Assembly (NCBI GenBank): GCA_018056725.1
Contig: JAGPFF010000012.1
Span: 1 to 57,874, forward strand
Direction of reading: 5' to 3'
DNA: 57,874 nt
From: Anaerolineaceae bacterium
GTDB lineage: Bacteria; Chloroflexota; Anaerolineae; Anaerolineales; Anaerolineaceae
The position numbers and the translations under genes are program-made. The first letter of the stretch is position 1. Each line of letters starts with the position of its first letter. The notes under the pieces were generated by a model. That model searched no databases. It was not told the origin of the DNA and saw nothing but the letters and a program-made list of their open reading frames with translations. Positions 24,411 to 34,600 of the stretch are shown here, one piece after another.

Positions 24411-25316
24411 TCAAAGGCATTCTCCTAGATCACAGTAACCGTTGCCATTTTGATCCGTATACCGGCGACAATGACCCGGGAACGAACAACCACGCGGGCA
24501 GCGAACCTGGCAGTTTGCGGCTGCTTGCGACGGAATAACGGTTGCTGTTGGCTGCGGGTTTTCCGTGACCATTGGTTCCACTGTCTCCGTACTCACCTGG
24601 GCAGCGCTGCTTGCTACAGATTCCTCCGCCGCAGTATTTTGCGTGGCAGTGACTGCCTGGCTTGCTGAAGCAGAGAGTGATTCGCTGCCTGTTTCTGCGG
24701 TGACGGCATTGACCTTGCGCAACGTGCTCTCTGAAAGGAGATTGCTTACCGCCAACGCTGATCCCACGCCGACCACTCCCATCATACCCAGGAATTGGCG
24801 TCGATCGATCCGCCGTTGATCCACAGGCACCGGCACCAGTACGGGAACAGGCTGTGGTGAGCGGGATGGTTGTGGAGCCCGGCGACCAAAGATTTTATGC
24901 CCCACATTGATAATCCAGTGTCGATGTAAATTAATCTTGACCACTAGAACTCCAAGCGTAAGCACGGCAGAACCGATATGGATCACCCGCCACAGGTCAT
25001 AATTGGGTAAATTAAGATTAAGAAAGCTCGAAATCACCAGACCAGTACCCGTGATTGCAGCAAAACCCAGGAAAAGGGAAAGATCGATAAGAAAATACCA
25101 GCGGTTTCGTGCGTTTGTCCCTTTGAAGAAACGCTTACCAACGGCAGTAACCCAATGGACGTGAATCATCAGGTGGACGAACGCCAGTCCACCAACCAAT
25201 ATGCCCAGTAATTCATGACCGATCAGACCGGTGAAATCCAAGCTAAAGCAGAAAAGGTAGCCAACGCCCATGCCAGCATCGAGCCACCAGTTTGTATTTT
25301 GTTGATTCGTTTTCAT
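24411..25316 (-). CDS. DUF4405-like haem membrane protein with Cys-rich tail
   Basis: A 301-residue protein. About four membrane segments lie in residues 15-145, with histidines in helices (GLIGHELLG, FVHLMIHVHW, VIHIGSAVL) as in flavinylation-associated cytochromes of the DUF4405 type that carry haem b. Then come a Pro-rich link and DRRQFLGMMGVVGVGSALAV, which resembles a twin-arginine export signal inside the protein. A Ser/Thr/Ala-rich spacer ends in a tail with six cysteines and a DQNGNGYCDLGE loop resembling an EF-hand or dockerin calcium loop. It probably carries electrons at the cell surface. No partner gene is adjacent. Confidence 0.72.
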   Translation of the reverse strand: MKTNQQNTNWWLDAGMGVGYLFCFSLDFTGLIGHELLGILVGGLAFVHLMIHVHWVTAVGKRFFKGTNARNRWYFLIDLSLFLGFAAITGTGLVISSFLNLNLPNYDLWRVIHIGSAVLTLGVLVVKINLHRHWIINVGHKIFGRRAPQPSRSPQPVPVLVPVPVDQRRIDRRQFLGMMGVVGVGSALAVSNLLSESTLRKVNAVTAETGSESLSASASQAVTATQNTAAEESVASSAAQVSTETVEPMVTENPQPTATVIPSQAAANCQVRCPRGCSFPGHCRRYTDQNGNGYCDLGECL

Positions 25317-25553
25317 TTATGCCTCTTTATTCCTTGTGTTGGGCATAGGATACAGTCTGGCAAGGGTGTATTGGTTTATATTTTGTATAACAGGCGACAA
25401 ATTTCATACCTTCCATTATTTTTACCGGGTCGCCCCACACAATTGAGTTCTCTGGTGCTGAAAATTGCCAAAATCTCATTTCTTGCATTGAAAGAGTATT
25501 CCAACCCTACCTTACTAATGTTAGAATGATTAAAAGATATATTTTGGAGGTGG

Positions 25554-26540
25554 ATGATGGAATACCGACACTTGGGAAATACGGGCATCCAGGTCAGCGT
25601 GCTCTCGCTTGGATCCTGGGTCACATTCCACACGCAGGTGGGGAATGAAGCCGCGGTGGACTGTATGGCGGCAGCTTATGACGCTGGCGTGAATTTCTTC
25701 GATAACGCCGAAGTTTATGCTGGCGGAAAATCAGAGGAAGTGATGGGGTATGCGCTGAAAAAACTGGGCTGGCGACGCAGCAGTTACCTCGTCTCCACCA
25801 AGATTTATTTTGGCATTCAGGAAGGAATTAACGAGAAGAATACCCTTAATCGCAAACGGCTGATTGAAGGAATCAATGGTTCTTTAAAGCGTTTAGGCTT
25901 GGAATATGTCGACCTGCTCTACTGTCATCGCCCTGACCCCACCACACCCATTGAGGAGACTGTCTGGGCGATGCATAACATCATTGAATGGGGCAAGGCG
26001 TTCTACTGGGGAACCTCTGAATGGCCGGCAGCGGATATCGTCGCTGCGATTGAGATCGCTGATAAATACCATCTGCACAAACCCGTGGTGGAGCAGCCAC
26101 AGTACAATATTTTCTGGCGCGACCGCATGGAAAAGGAATATGCCCGCCTGTTCAAGGATTATGGCTACGGGGCGACAATTTTCAGTCCACTCGGCGCCGG
26201 GCTATTGACCGGAAAATACCAGCATGGCATCCCTGAAGGATCTCGTGGTGCATTGGAGGGGTTTGAATGGCTGCGTAACAAATTCACCGACCAGGAAGCG
26301 CTGCGGAAAGTACAGGAGTTGGGGAACTTCGCCCGCGAATTAGGCATTTCCCTGCCGCACCTGGCGATTGACTGGTGCATTAAAAACCCCAATGTGAGCA
26401 GCGCTATCACCGGCGCCAGCCGTGTGGAACAGGTACGTGAAAACATGAAAGCCATCGACGTACTCGATAAACTTACCCCGGATGTGATGGCTCATATTGA
26501 TGAGATTATGGCAGGGACCAAAAAAGATTTGAACAGTTGA
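25554..26540 (+). CDS. aldo/keto reductase
   Basis: A 328-residue NADPH-dependent reductase with the AKR barrel fold. The catalytic tetrad is intact: Asp50 and Tyr55 in [15 protein letters not shown], Lys83 in STKIYFG, and His125 in LLYCHRPDP. The length and the SEEVMGYAL and [12 protein letters not shown] motifs resemble the group related to the beta subunits of potassium channels. The physiological substrate is not known. GGAGGTGG lies upstream of overlapping ATG codons at 25554 and 25557, so the start could be one codon later. It is monocistronic with a strong terminator. Confidence 0.94.
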   Translation: MMEYRHLGNTGIQVSVLSLGSWVTFHTQVGNEAAVDCMAAAYDAGVNFFDNAEVYAGGKSEEVMGYALKKLGWRRSSYLVSTKIYFGIQEGINEKNTLNRKRLIEGINGSLKRLGLEYVDLLYCHRPDPTTPIEETVWAMHNIIEWGKAFYWGTSEWPAADIVAAIEIADKYHLHKPVVEQPQYNIFWRDRMEKEYARLFKDYGYGATIFSPLGAGLLTGKYQHGIPEGSRGALEGFEWLRNKFTDQEALRKVQELGNFARELGISLPHLAIDWCIKNPNVSSAITGASRVEQVRENMKAIDVLDKLTPDVMAHIDEIMAGTKKDLNS

Positions 26541-26565
26541 TTCATCCAGGCGTAAATCCTTAAAT

Positions 26566-26594
26566 ACACCATGGATTTTCCATGGTGTTTTTTT
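26566..26594 (+). terminator. intrinsic terminator after the aldo/keto reductase
   Basis: ACACCATGG (26566-26574) pairs with CCATGGTGT (26580-26588) across a five-base loop, followed by seven T. A textbook Rho-independent terminator. Confidence 0.92.
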
Positions 26595-26632
26595 ATTACC
26601 AAAATGGGTAAAATGAATCTATCAGGAGCAGG

Positions 26633-27226
26633 ATGCACAAGAGTTTTAATTTTGCCTGGCGTTTGCTCATAGGTTCGCTTGTTTTCCTGTCAGCGGGTTG
26701 TTCAGCATATTCAACAGCCACTGCAGAGGAACCTGCAGCCGCCACGGATACGATGGAGGGAGAAATGCTTAAATTAACCAGTTCTGCCTTCGCCAATAAC
26801 GGTGAAATGGCAAATCGGTATGCCTACAAAATGGGGAATCAGTGCAACGGTGAGAATTATTCGCCCGCGCTTCGTTGGGAAGACGCACCCGAAGGAACCC
26901 GGAGTTTTACCATCACCATGATTGATCCGGATGGCGGAAACTGGGTACACTGGCTACTGGCGAACATTCCGCCCGATCTCACCTCTCTTGAGGAAAGCAT
27001 AGGCGGACCCGAAGTGGGCATCGCTGGACGCAACAGTTTTGGTAAAAATGGTTATGGCGGACCCTGTCCGCCTTCCGGAACCCATCATTATGTTTTCACC
27101 CTTTACGCGCTCGACATAACCCTTGAGGCAAAACAGGGGGTGACCCTCAAGGAAGTTAAATCTCAGATGGAAGGTCATATCCTGGCTCAAAGCGACTGGA
27201 TCGGCTTGAAATCTGCCGGGAAATAG
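26633..27226 (+). CDS. YbhB/PEBP-family lipoprotein
   Basis: A 197-residue protein of the phosphatidylethanolamine-binding (Raf kinase inhibitor-like) family. A lipoprotein signal ends at lipobox LSAGC with Cys23. The family motifs follow: ITMIDPDGGNWVHWL (ligand-pocket DPD and His) and GPCPPSGTHHYVFTLYALD. Unlike cytoplasmic E. coli YbhB it should be anchored outside. The molecular role of bacterial members is poorly known. AGGAG lies upstream of the ATG. It ends 45 bases before an anion permease gene on the same strand. Confidence 0.92.
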   Translation: MHKSFNFAWRLLIGSLVFLSAGCSAYSTATAEEPAAATDTMEGEMLKLTSSAFANNGEMANRYAYKMGNQCNGENYSPALRWEDAPEGTRSFTITMIDPDGGNWVHWLLANIPPDLTSLEESIGGPEVGIAGRNSFGKNGYGGPCPPSGTHHYVFTLYALDITLEAKQGVTLKEVKSQMEGHILAQSDWIGLKSAGK

Positions 27227-27271
27227 TGGTTTGACGGTTCAAGGCGCAAAAGATACGCTACAATTGAATCC

Positions 27272-28057
27272 GTGACCTCTCCGCTCCAATACTTGCTCGC
27301 CGCTATTGCCGCCTTTGCTGCCGGTCTGGTCAACGCGCTGGCAGGCGGCGGTACACTGATCACCTTCCCTGCCCTCACCGCGCTGGGGCTGCCGGCGGTC
27401 GTTGCCAATATCACCAGCACAGTTTCGCTTTTCCCTGGTTATTTTGGCGCCACCTGGGCGCAACGAAAAGACCTGACCGATCAGGGGTCACGTTTAAAAA
27501 TACTGCTTCCAGCTGCGCTGGTGGGGGGTCTGGTGGGGGGTCTGTTGTTGCTGCACACGGGTGAAAAAGTATTCAAACAGCTTGTCCCCTTTCTAATCTT
27601 TTTCGCCAGCCTGCTTCTGGCGCTTGCGGAACCATTACGGCGCAAACTTGGTTTGAAGGCGCAAGCATCTTCCAATGCCAAACAGGAACCGCGCACTCTT
27701 ATTGCTATGGTCGCCATTGCCCTGGCAGCCGTTTACGGTGGTTACTTTGGAGCCGGCTTGAGCGTGATCGTGCTTGCGCTGCTTGCACTGGTGTTCGAGG
27801 ATAACCTCACCCGTCTAAATGCGCTTAAACAATCCATCGCTTTTGCCGCGAACACTGCCGCGGCGATCCTATTTCTCTTTTCAGGGCAGGTTCGCTGGGC
27901 AATCGTCGGCGTGATGGCAGTCAGCGCCCTGCTGGGCGGTTCAGCTGGCGGAAAACTGGCTGGCAGGGTTAATCCCATCACTCTGCGGTGGATCGTGGTC
28001 ACTATTGGACTGATCGTTTCCCTCGTTTTCTTTTTTCAAGTCTATTTCCTACATTAA
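27272..28057 (+). CDS. TauE/SafE-family anion permease
   Basis: A 261-residue membrane protein with about eight hydrophobic segments. The N-terminal repeat has the family motif AGLVNALAGGGTLITFP and the C-terminal repeat has VYGGYFGAGLSVIVLALL, the two-fold pattern of TauE/SafE carriers that export sulfite, sulfonates or organosulfur anions. The start is GTG at 27272, only seven bases after a TACAAT -10-like hexamer and without a ribosome-binding site, suggesting a leaderless mRNA. It lies 9 bases before an MFS gene and probably shares its transcript. Confidence 0.92.
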   Translation: MTSPLQYLLAAIAAFAAGLVNALAGGGTLITFPALTALGLPAVVANITSTVSLFPGYFGATWAQRKDLTDQGSRLKILLPAALVGGLVGGLLLLHTGEKVFKQLVPFLIFFASLLLALAEPLRRKLGLKAQASSNAKQEPRTLIAMVAIALAAVYGGYFGAGLSVIVLALLALVFEDNLTRLNALKQSIAFAANTAAAILFLFSGQVRWAIVGVMAVSALLGGSAGGKLAGRVNPITLRWIVVTIGLIVSLVFFFQVYFLH

Positions 28058-28066
28058 GGATCCTCC

Positions 28067-29287
28067 ATGTTCGAAACCAAACCTCGCAATCAAATGATCC
28101 TTGCCTGCAGCCTCTTCCTCGCCTTCGGCATGTTTAATGCCGCCATCGGTCCTGTTTTGGGTGAACTGGCAGCGCGCACCGGTTCGACCTTAGCCGCAGT
28201 GGGTGCCGTGCTTACTTTTCTCTTTCTGGGGTCACTGGTCACCCAGTTGATTGCCGGTCCACTGACGGATCGTTATGGTCTGCGTCCCCTGCTGCTGGTA
28301 TCGCTGCTGCTGGTGGTAATCTGCCTTCCGGGAGTCACTCTCTCCCGTTCCCTGCCGCTGATGCTGGCACTGGTGTTTTTTACCGGTATGGGTCAGGGTG
28401 GATTGGATCTGGGCGCAAACCTGGTGGTCTCCTCGGCTTACCCGCACAATTCAACTTCCATGCTCAACCTGCTGCATTTTTTCTTCGGTCTTGGCGCCAT
28501 CCTCGGACCGGCAGCCGTCGGTCTGGCACTGGCAACATTGGGGTCTGGTTTGATTGTGCACTGGTTCGCAGCAGCCGTTTTTCTTGTCCTCGCAGTGATT
28601 ATCTTCAAATTACGAGAAACTCCCCCGAACCAGGCTGACGTAACACAACCTGCTTCTGTGCAGGAAGCCACAGGAAAAAACATTTATCGTTCCCCTTATT
28701 TGTGGCTGATTTGTCTCCTCATTCTTGTTTATGTTGGCGTAGAGTATGGTTCCGGCAGCTGGATTACAACCTTTATGGGAGTCACAACCGGAATGTTGGA
28801 GAAGAATGGCGCGCTGGTGACATCTGCTTATTGGGCAGCGCTGACCGTCGGTCGTCTGGCGGGAGCCGCTGCCGGTGGACGGCTCGGGCACACCCGTCTG
28901 CTGATTCTTGCCATTTTTGGCAGCCTGCTTGGATCAATACTGTTCGCCTTCGGAGTCGGTAATTTGGTTTTCTCTATCGGTGCCATCCTCCTTTTAGGGT
29001 TTTCCTTCGGGACGATTTATCCTACTTCTGTTGCTGTAACAGTCAGCGCCTTCCCGGCTGACCAGGGAAAAGCGGTCGGCTTGCTGGCTGCCATGGGCAG
29101 TATTGGTGGATTGTCACTGCCGTGGGTGGCAGGGGTGCTACTCGAAAACGTCTCACCTCTTGCTTACAGTCTTTTCCTGATCATCGGATGCACCCTTATG
29201 TTAACGTTGTTCCTAGGTTTCCTCTCTCATAAAAAACGAAACCGGGCATCATTCCCCCTTCACTCTGAAGGGCAAAGGGACAGCTAA
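28067..29287 (+). CDS. MFS transporter
   Basis: A 406-residue major facilitator with about twelve membrane segments. The signature loop between segments 2 and 3 is AGPLTDRYGLRP. The second half has the related VGRLAGAAAGGRLGHTR loop. It resembles sugar-type MFS proteins (FucP-like layout) in its evenly spaced Gly-rich helices, but the substrate is not clear. AAGGATCC lies upstream of the ATG. It follows the TauE gene by nine bases and is convergent with the sulfatase-fold gene. Confidence 0.92.
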   Translation: MFETKPRNQMILACSLFLAFGMFNAAIGPVLGELAARTGSTLAAVGAVLTFLFLGSLVTQLIAGPLTDRYGLRPLLLVSLLLVVICLPGVTLSRSLPLMLALVFFTGMGQGGLDLGANLVVSSAYPHNSTSMLNLLHFFFGLGAILGPAAVGLALATLGSGLIVHWFAAAVFLVLAVIIFKLRETPPNQADVTQPASVQEATGKNIYRSPYLWLICLLILVYVGVEYGSGSWITTFMGVTTGMLEKNGALVTSAYWAALTVGRLAGAAAGGRLGHTRLLILAIFGSLLGSILFAFGVGNLVFSIGAILLLGFSFGTIYPTSVAVTVSAFPADQGKAVGLLAAMGSIGGLSLPWVAGVLLENVSPLAYSLFLIIGCTLMLTLFLGFLSHKKRNRASFPLHSEGQRDS

Positions 29288-29370
29288 ACGGGCAGGCGAA
29301 TTAGAAATACACCCCTCAGGTGAAAGATCAGTCTCTGTCGCCAGCAAGGATCGGATCAGCAGCTTGAAGT

Positions 29371-30963
29371 TTAGGGACAGGTGAAATCAGTGGTAAACGG
29401 GTAATAGCGACCCTGATCAGCATCAAAGGTAAAGCTTTCATCCGCCATCAACGGATAATCCGTGCTGAAAAGTTGATTTAAGACCACGCGGAATGTATTG
29501 ACCGGGGAGATGGTGCTGTACAGGTCGGAAGAATTCGCATCACCGAGATATAGGGCATTAAAGATCTCAAATTGTGCTCCCCGCCCGGCAGCCCTGGGGA
29601 TGCCATGATCCCCATTGATGATAATCACCGGCGGGGTTTCGCTCTCTGCCAGTATTTGATCGATGACATCTATCAATCGGACGTGGAGATAGAGCAGTTC
29701 TTCATAATAGGCATCGCCAAATTCGTAGAAGTCATAGCCTTCGGGATCAGAGTTGAGCGAAAACGGTGTCCTCCGGGGTACAAACTCCCCATTGCGGTCA
29801 AAGACAAACGGCGAGTGAGGGGCAAGAATATGAGCAAAAACAAATCTGGGACCGTCCTCCTGGTGAATGGCGGGCAGGGTTTCCAACTGGTAAAGGATGC
29901 GATCGCGGTATTCCACATAGGGAGCATCAATGAGATATTGCATTTTCTGTGAAAGCTGGTCACGGGTTTCGTAGAGGATTTTTCCACCTGAAACTTGCAG
30001 AATGAGGCTTTCAAACGGTGTGACCCCAGGATAGGATAACAGGTCAGCCGCGCTTGATACAGGAGTGAATAGTTTATCGGCATTTTTTAATTCGGTGTAG
30101 GAATAACCGGTTTCAAAAGCGTAAACATGATAGCCCGCCACGTTCACGGTGCGCTGCAAACGGCTGGATTGCATGTACTGATAAAGGATATGTAGATCCG
30201 TCGCATCGGACAGGTTTTGCAGGTAATCCAGATTGAGTTCCGAGGTGAGCGAATACTGCGTGGTGGGATAGTTGCTGCGACTGCATTCGGCAATATAAAA
30301 ACCTCTATCCCGTAAAGCTTTGCTGAAAGCCGAATCGTCATATCCGGTCAATTCTCGTAATGCGTGATCGCTGGTGTGCATATCCAGGATGATCAGGTAA
30401 ATATCGGGCAATTTCTCGGGTGTCGTTTTAATCTCCGCCAGAGGCGGCAGATCGCTGACCTGAAGTCTTGGCGCTAACTTCTCCCGCATGGAATAACTGA
30501 GCAGGGTGACCAGTGGCATGAGCAGGAGGGCGACGCTCACCGCATTTAAGCCAAAGGTCAGGGTACGCAGGCTCTTGGGCTTAATTCGGCGAAAGACCAA
30601 AGTGGATAATATACCACTCGCGAGCACCAAAATGGCGTTCCCCGGCACCAGGTAGCGGTGGCGTCCGATTATCCTTCCATTAATCGCTGTTTCCCGCAGC
30701 GCGCGGTAGAGTGGAGCATACAAAAAGAAAAAAATCACAAAAAAACACAGCAGCATTACCAGTGCCACCAGGGCACTTTTTTTCGCATCCCGCATTAACA
30801 GGTAAGCAAATCCATAAGCGAATGCCGCCAGTAAGAGAAAGAGAAGCGCAGTTCGCACTCCGGCGATTATCTTCACCTCGCCAACATTTTCAGCCAGAAG
30901 ATAAACTACCGGGTAAAGGGCAAATAAGAATGGATAGAGAGGAATTTTTTCAAAGGTCTTCAT
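29371..30963 (-). CDS. membrane protein with sulfatase/alkaline-phosphatase-fold domain
   Basis: A 530-residue protein with about five membrane segments in the first 170 residues and an extracytoplasmic sulfatase-fold domain after residue 190. Metal-binding motifs are visible: IYLIILDMHTSD (first Asp), SNYPTTQYSLTSELN (candidate Thr nucleophile), HILAPHSPFVFD (His pair), and IINGDHGIPRA (closing Asp-His). The plan matches LtaS/EptA-type phosphoglycerol or phosphoethanolamine transferases that modify surface polymers. Its start lies 13 bases after the nfeD stop on the same strand. Confidence 0.85.
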   Translation of the reverse strand: MKTFEKIPLYPFLFALYPVVYLLAENVGEVKIIAGVRTALLFLLLAAFAYGFAYLLMRDAKKSALVALVMLLCFFVIFFFLYAPLYRALRETAINGRIIGRHRYLVPGNAILVLASGILSTLVFRRIKPKSLRTLTFGLNAVSVALLLMPLVTLLSYSMREKLAPRLQVSDLPPLAEIKTTPEKLPDIYLIILDMHTSDHALRELTGYDDSAFSKALRDRGFYIAECSRSNYPTTQYSLTSELNLDYLQNLSDATDLHILYQYMQSSRLQRTVNVAGYHVYAFETGYSYTELKNADKLFTPVSSAADLLSYPGVTPFESLILQVSGGKILYETRDQLSQKMQYLIDAPYVEYRDRILYQLETLPAIHQEDGPRFVFAHILAPHSPFVFDRNGEFVPRRTPFSLNSDPEGYDFYEFGDAYYEELLYLHVRLIDVIDQILAESETPPVIIINGDHGIPRAAGRGAQFEIFNALYLGDANSSDLYSTISPVNTFRVVLNQLFSTDYPLMADESFTFDADQGRYYPFTTDFTCP

Positions 30964-30975
30964 CTGAAAGCAGAC

Positions 30976-32322
30976 TCAGGAGTGTTGAGTTTCGTTCCCT
31001 TCCAATGGTTTGACGATCAATCGCACCCCCTCCACCCGTACCACCCGGATCTTATCACCTGCTTTCAGAGGTCTTTCCCCGGCTTCCAGTGAGGCGCTCC
31101 ACTGTTCACCCGCCACCTGCACAACGCCAGAAGGTGCCAGGCGGGTGACCACATAGCCATCCCGTCCGGTCAACGATTCTCTGCCAGTGATAATGGGCTT
31201 TTTCATCGCCCTCAAGGCAACCATCACCACCGCGAAAAACGTCAGCCCGATGAAGATCCCCATACCGATCACCAGACCTACCGATACAGGCTGGTAACCA
31301 GGCAAACGCACGGAATTAAACAAGATTAATGCCCCAGCAATGAAAGAAGCTGTTCCAACTGCGGTAAGCGCGCCGTGGGTTGGCGCTTTGATATCCAGAA
31401 TAAACAGTACAAATGCCACGATCAGGAAAACGATCCCGAACCAATTGACCGGAAGGATGCCCAGCCCATAAATCGCCAGCGCCATCAGGATGACGCCAAT
31501 GGTGCCAGCCACCCAACCGCCAGGGCTGGAGATTTCAATCAAGATCGCCTGCACACCGATAGAAAGGAGGATAAAAACAATATTGGGGTTGGTAAGCATG
31601 CCAAGGATTTCTTCAATCATGCTTGGCTCAACCGGTATTGTTTGGGCGCCACGCGTTTGCAGCACCACTTCTTCCCCATTTACCAACACCGTTCTGCCAT
31701 CCAACTGCACGAACAGGTCATCCATGTCTTTGGCAACGATATCAATCAACCCTGCCTTCAGCGCTTCTGATGCACTGGCAGCTTTAGCAGAATCAATCGC
31801 CTCCTCCACCAGTTGAATTGCTGCCTCACCGCGCCGTTCCGCCAGGGAGCGGGCGCTGGCTTTGAGGATCTCTTTGGTCTTCTCCTCGAGAGTGGATTCA
31901 ATATCCTCCCCCTGCATGCCCACGGGGCTGGCTGCGCCGATTGAAGATTCTGGCGCCATGGCGCCAATTTGCCCGGAAAGAACAATTAACGTCCCGGCGG
32001 ATGCAGCCATTGCCCCGCGCGGTGAAACATAAACCACCACCGGTACCGGGCTGGCGAGGATTTGCTGCATCAGACTGTTCATCAGCTCCACACCGCCTCC
32101 CGGTGTATTAAGCTCAATCACCAGTACATCCGCATTTTCCACATCCGCCTTGTGGATCGCCCGTTCCAGCATGCCGCTCCATACGGGGGTTAAGGGTCCT
32201 TCGAGCTCCACCACAACGGCTGTCGGTATAGCAGATTGCGCTTGTGCTGGCTGAGCAAATGCCGGAAACATGAAAAGGAACAGGAATAGCAGCTGCAAGA
32301 GAGAACGGATGCGGGGTTTCAT
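30976..32322 (-). CDS. NfeD-family membrane serine protease
   Basis: A 448-residue long-form NfeD protein. A signal peptide (1-29) leads into a ClpP-class protease domain with NTPGGGVELMNSL and the nucleophile Ser108 in RGAMAASAGTLI. Three to four membrane segments at about 235-360 follow, then the C-terminal NfeD OB-fold domain ending in KAGDKIRVVRVEGVRLIVKPL. Such proteins usually work with SPFH/stomatin partners in membrane quality control; none is adjacent. It lies divergent from dnaK. Confidence 0.95.
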   Translation of the reverse strand: MKPRIRSLLQLLFLFLFMFPAFAQPAQAQSAIPTAVVVELEGPLTPVWSGMLERAIHKADVENADVLVIELNTPGGGVELMNSLMQQILASPVPVVVYVSPRGAMAASAGTLIVLSGQIGAMAPESSIGAASPVGMQGEDIESTLEEKTKEILKASARSLAERRGEAAIQLVEEAIDSAKAASASEALKAGLIDIVAKDMDDLFVQLDGRTVLVNGEEVVLQTRGAQTIPVEPSMIEEILGMLTNPNIVFILLSIGVQAILIEISSPGGWVAGTIGVILMALAIYGLGILPVNWFGIVFLIVAFVLFILDIKAPTHGALTAVGTASFIAGALILFNSVRLPGYQPVSVGLVIGMGIFIGLTFFAVVMVALRAMKKPIITGRESLTGRDGYVVTRLAPSGVVQVAGEQWSASLEAGERPLKAGDKIRVVRVEGVRLIVKPLEGNETQHS

Positions 32323-32475
32323 TTTTTCTTTTTCCTTTTCAGGATTATAGCATGTCCAACGGAGTGCTTGATTGAGCGTAAATAAGATTCAAATGTAATG
32401 TTGATATTGTTCTTATACTCATCTGCTATTTTTACAGAAACTAAAAGCTATTATTCTTCAAAAAGGAGAATGTCT

Positions 32476-34359
32476 ATGGGAAAGATAATTGGAATTGACT
32501 TGGGTACCACAAACTCTGTTGTTGCGGTTATGCAAGGCGGCGATCCTGTGGTGATCAGTACTGCGGAAGGTTCACGCCTCTGCCCTTCTGTGGTCGCCTT
32601 CAACAAAAATGGTGAACGTCTGGTTGGGCAAACCGCAAAACGGCAGGCTGTGATTAACCCTGAAAATACTGTGTTCTCGATCAAGCGATTTATGGGACGT
32701 CGCTATGATGAAGTGGAAACCGAACGAAAAATGGTCCCTTACCAGGTTGTTGCTGGTCCGATGAATGATGCCCGGGTGCATATTCCGGCGACCAACCGTG
32801 ATTATTCACCTCAGGAAATCTCAGCCATGATCCTGGGCAAACTTAAGGCTGACGCCGAAGCCTTCCTCGGTGAAAAGGTGACGCAGGCAGTCATCACGGT
32901 TCCGGCGTATTTTAACGATAGCCAGCGCCAGGCAACCAAGGATGCCGGTAAAATTGCCGGTTTGGAAGTCATGCGCATCATCAATGAGCCAACGGCTTCC
33001 GCACTGGCGTATGGACTGGACAAAAAGAAAAATGAAAAGATCCTCGTCTTTGACCTGGGTGGTGGAACATTTGATGTCTCGGTATTGGAAGTCGGAGAAG
33101 GTGTCTTCGAGGTCAAATCCACCAGTGGTGACACTCACCTGGGCGGAGATGATTGGGACGAGGTGATTGTCAACTGGGCTGCCGACCAGTTCCAGAAGGA
33201 ACAGGGAATTGATTTGCGCAAAGATCGGCAGGCGTTGCAACGACTGCGTGAGGCAGCTGAAAAAGCAAAAATTGAACTCTCAACGGTGATGGAAACCGAG
33301 ATCAACCTGCCCTACATCACAGCGGATTCCACCGGACCCAAACACCTGGTCACCAAACTCAGCCGCTCAAAGTTCGAGCAAATGACCGCTCACCTGTTGG
33401 AGCGTTGCAAGAAACCGTTTGAGAATGCACTCAAAGATGCCGGTTTGAAACCTTCAGATATTGACGAACTGGTGCTCGTGGGTGGGTCCACCCGGATGCC
33501 ACAGGTCGTTGACCTGGTGCGCAACTTGATCAATAAGGAGCCGAATAAAGGCGTCAACCCGGATGAGGTTGTCGCGATCGGGGCTGCCATTCAGGGCGGC
33601 GTGCTGGGCGGTGAGGTAAAGGATATCCTCCTTTTGGATGTCACACCCCTTTCACTCGGTGTTGAAACAATGGGCTCCGTGATGACCCCGATCATCGAAC
33701 GTAATACCACCATCCCCATCCGCAAGTCGCAAATCTTCTCCACAGCCGAGGATGGTCAAACTGCGGTGGATATTCACGTGCTACAGGGTGAACGCCCCAT
33801 GGCTGCTGATAACATGACGCTTGGACGCTTCAGGCTGGAAGGTATCCCGACTGCCCCCCGCGGTATGCCTCAAATCGAAGTAACATTTGATATTGATGCC
33901 AACGGCATTTTGAATGTTACCGCGCAGGACAAAGCCACCGGGCGTGAGCAGAAAGTAACCATCACCGCTTCGACCAATTTGCAGAAATCGGATATTGACC
34001 GCATGGTTGAAGAGGCAAAACTTCATAAAGCCGAAGATGAGCGGCTTAAAGAACTGGCGGAAGCCCGCAACCTGGCAGACAATACCGCTTATCAGGTGGA
34101 AAAAGCTGTCAAAGAAGCTGGCGATAAGATTCCAGGAAATGAAAAGAGCGCTATCGATGCCAAGATTCAGGAATTGCGCCAGGCAATGACCGGCGAGGAT
34201 ATCAGCCGGATTAAGAATCTCACTGATGCGCTGCAGCAGGAATATGCCCGCGTTATGCAGACCACCACTCAGGCATCAGGATCCTCGCAGGAAGCCACAG
34301 ATCAGCAATCATCGTCAAGTGATGGCGATGTTGTTGATGGAGAATTCACCGAGAAGTAA
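32476..34359 (+). CDS. dnaK: chaperone DnaK (Hsp70)
   Basis: A 627-residue Hsp70 chaperone, ATP-driven, that holds unfolded proteins. The nucleotide-binding domain starts with [10 protein letters not shown] and shows the second phosphate loop [12 protein letters not shown] and the adenosine motif [11 protein letters not shown]. The substrate-binding domain has [14 protein letters not shown], and a helical lid with a Gln/Ser-rich tail ends in GDVVDGEF. I choose the ATG at 32476 because AAGGAGA is spaced correctly for it; the frame opens earlier (32398, 32470). grpE and dnaJ are not adjacent and I see no proper CIRCE operator. Confidence 0.98.
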   Translation: MGKIIGIDLGTTNSVVAVMQGGDPVVISTAEGSRLCPSVVAFNKNGERLVGQTAKRQAVINPENTVFSIKRFMGRRYDEVETERKMVPYQVVAGPMNDARVHIPATNRDYSPQEISAMILGKLKADAEAFLGEKVTQAVITVPAYFNDSQRQATKDAGKIAGLEVMRIINEPTASALAYGLDKKKNEKILVFDLGGGTFDVSVLEVGEGVFEVKSTSGDTHLGGDDWDEVIVNWAADQFQKEQGIDLRKDRQALQRLREAAEKAKIELSTVMETEINLPYITADSTGPKHLVTKLSRSKFEQMTAHLLERCKKPFENALKDAGLKPSDIDELVLVGGSTRMPQVVDLVRNLINKEPNKGVNPDEVVAIGAAIQGGVLGGEVKDILLLDVTPLSLGVETMGSVMTPIIERNTTIPIRKSQIFSTAEDGQTAVDIHVLQGERPMAADNMTLGRFRLEGIPTAPRGMPQIEVTFDIDANGILNVTAQDKATGREQKVTITASTNLQKSDIDRMVEEAKLHKAEDERLKELAEARNLADNTAYQVEKAVKEAGDKIPGNEKSAIDAKIQELRQAMTGEDISRIKNLTDALQQEYARVMQTTTQASGSSQEATDQQSSSSDGDVVDGEFTEK

Positions 34360-34374
34360 CTCACTTCTCGTTAC

Positions 34375-34407
34375 AGCAGGAGCACGTAAACGCGTGCTCC
34401 TGCTTTT
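34375..34407 (+). terminator. intrinsic terminator after dnaK
   Basis: AGCAGGAGCACG (34375-34386) pairs over 12 bp with CGTGCTCCTGCT (34393-34404) across a six-base loop and is followed by TTTTCC. It ends dnaK as a single-gene unit. Confidence 0.88.
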
Positions 34408-34529
34408 CCTTAAAATAATTCCCTTTCGAAAGCAGGAAAGAGGATTCGCTGACGAATAATTGTGTTGAAAATGGTGACATTAAAGACGTTTTTGTAGATG
34501 ACTTTTGTCAGCAGAAATCCAACAGATCA

Positions 34530-34538
34530 TGCTAAAAT
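34530..34538 (+). promoter_or_regulatory. extended -10 promoter of the HemN-like gene
   Basis: TGC-TAAAAT is an extended -10 element. TTGTCA at 34505-34510 is too far upstream to act as its -35. The leader would be about 56 bases and ends without a clear ribosome-binding site before the ATG at 34601. Confidence 0.4.
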
Positions 34539-34600
34539 ACAAAACTGGAACCGCGAATCCCTTTCATGGCGCCAAATCTTATCAACATTTGTAATTTACA

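Noticed and set aside
24307..24420. N-terminal extension of the ABC exporter to 24420
   Set aside because: It would run across a 12-bp intrinsic terminator and the promoter, and the extra 38 residues are not part of the family.
32341..32475. CIRCE operator upstream of dnaK
   Set aside because: Only GAGTGCTTG resembles one half-site; the other half nine bases upstream does not match.
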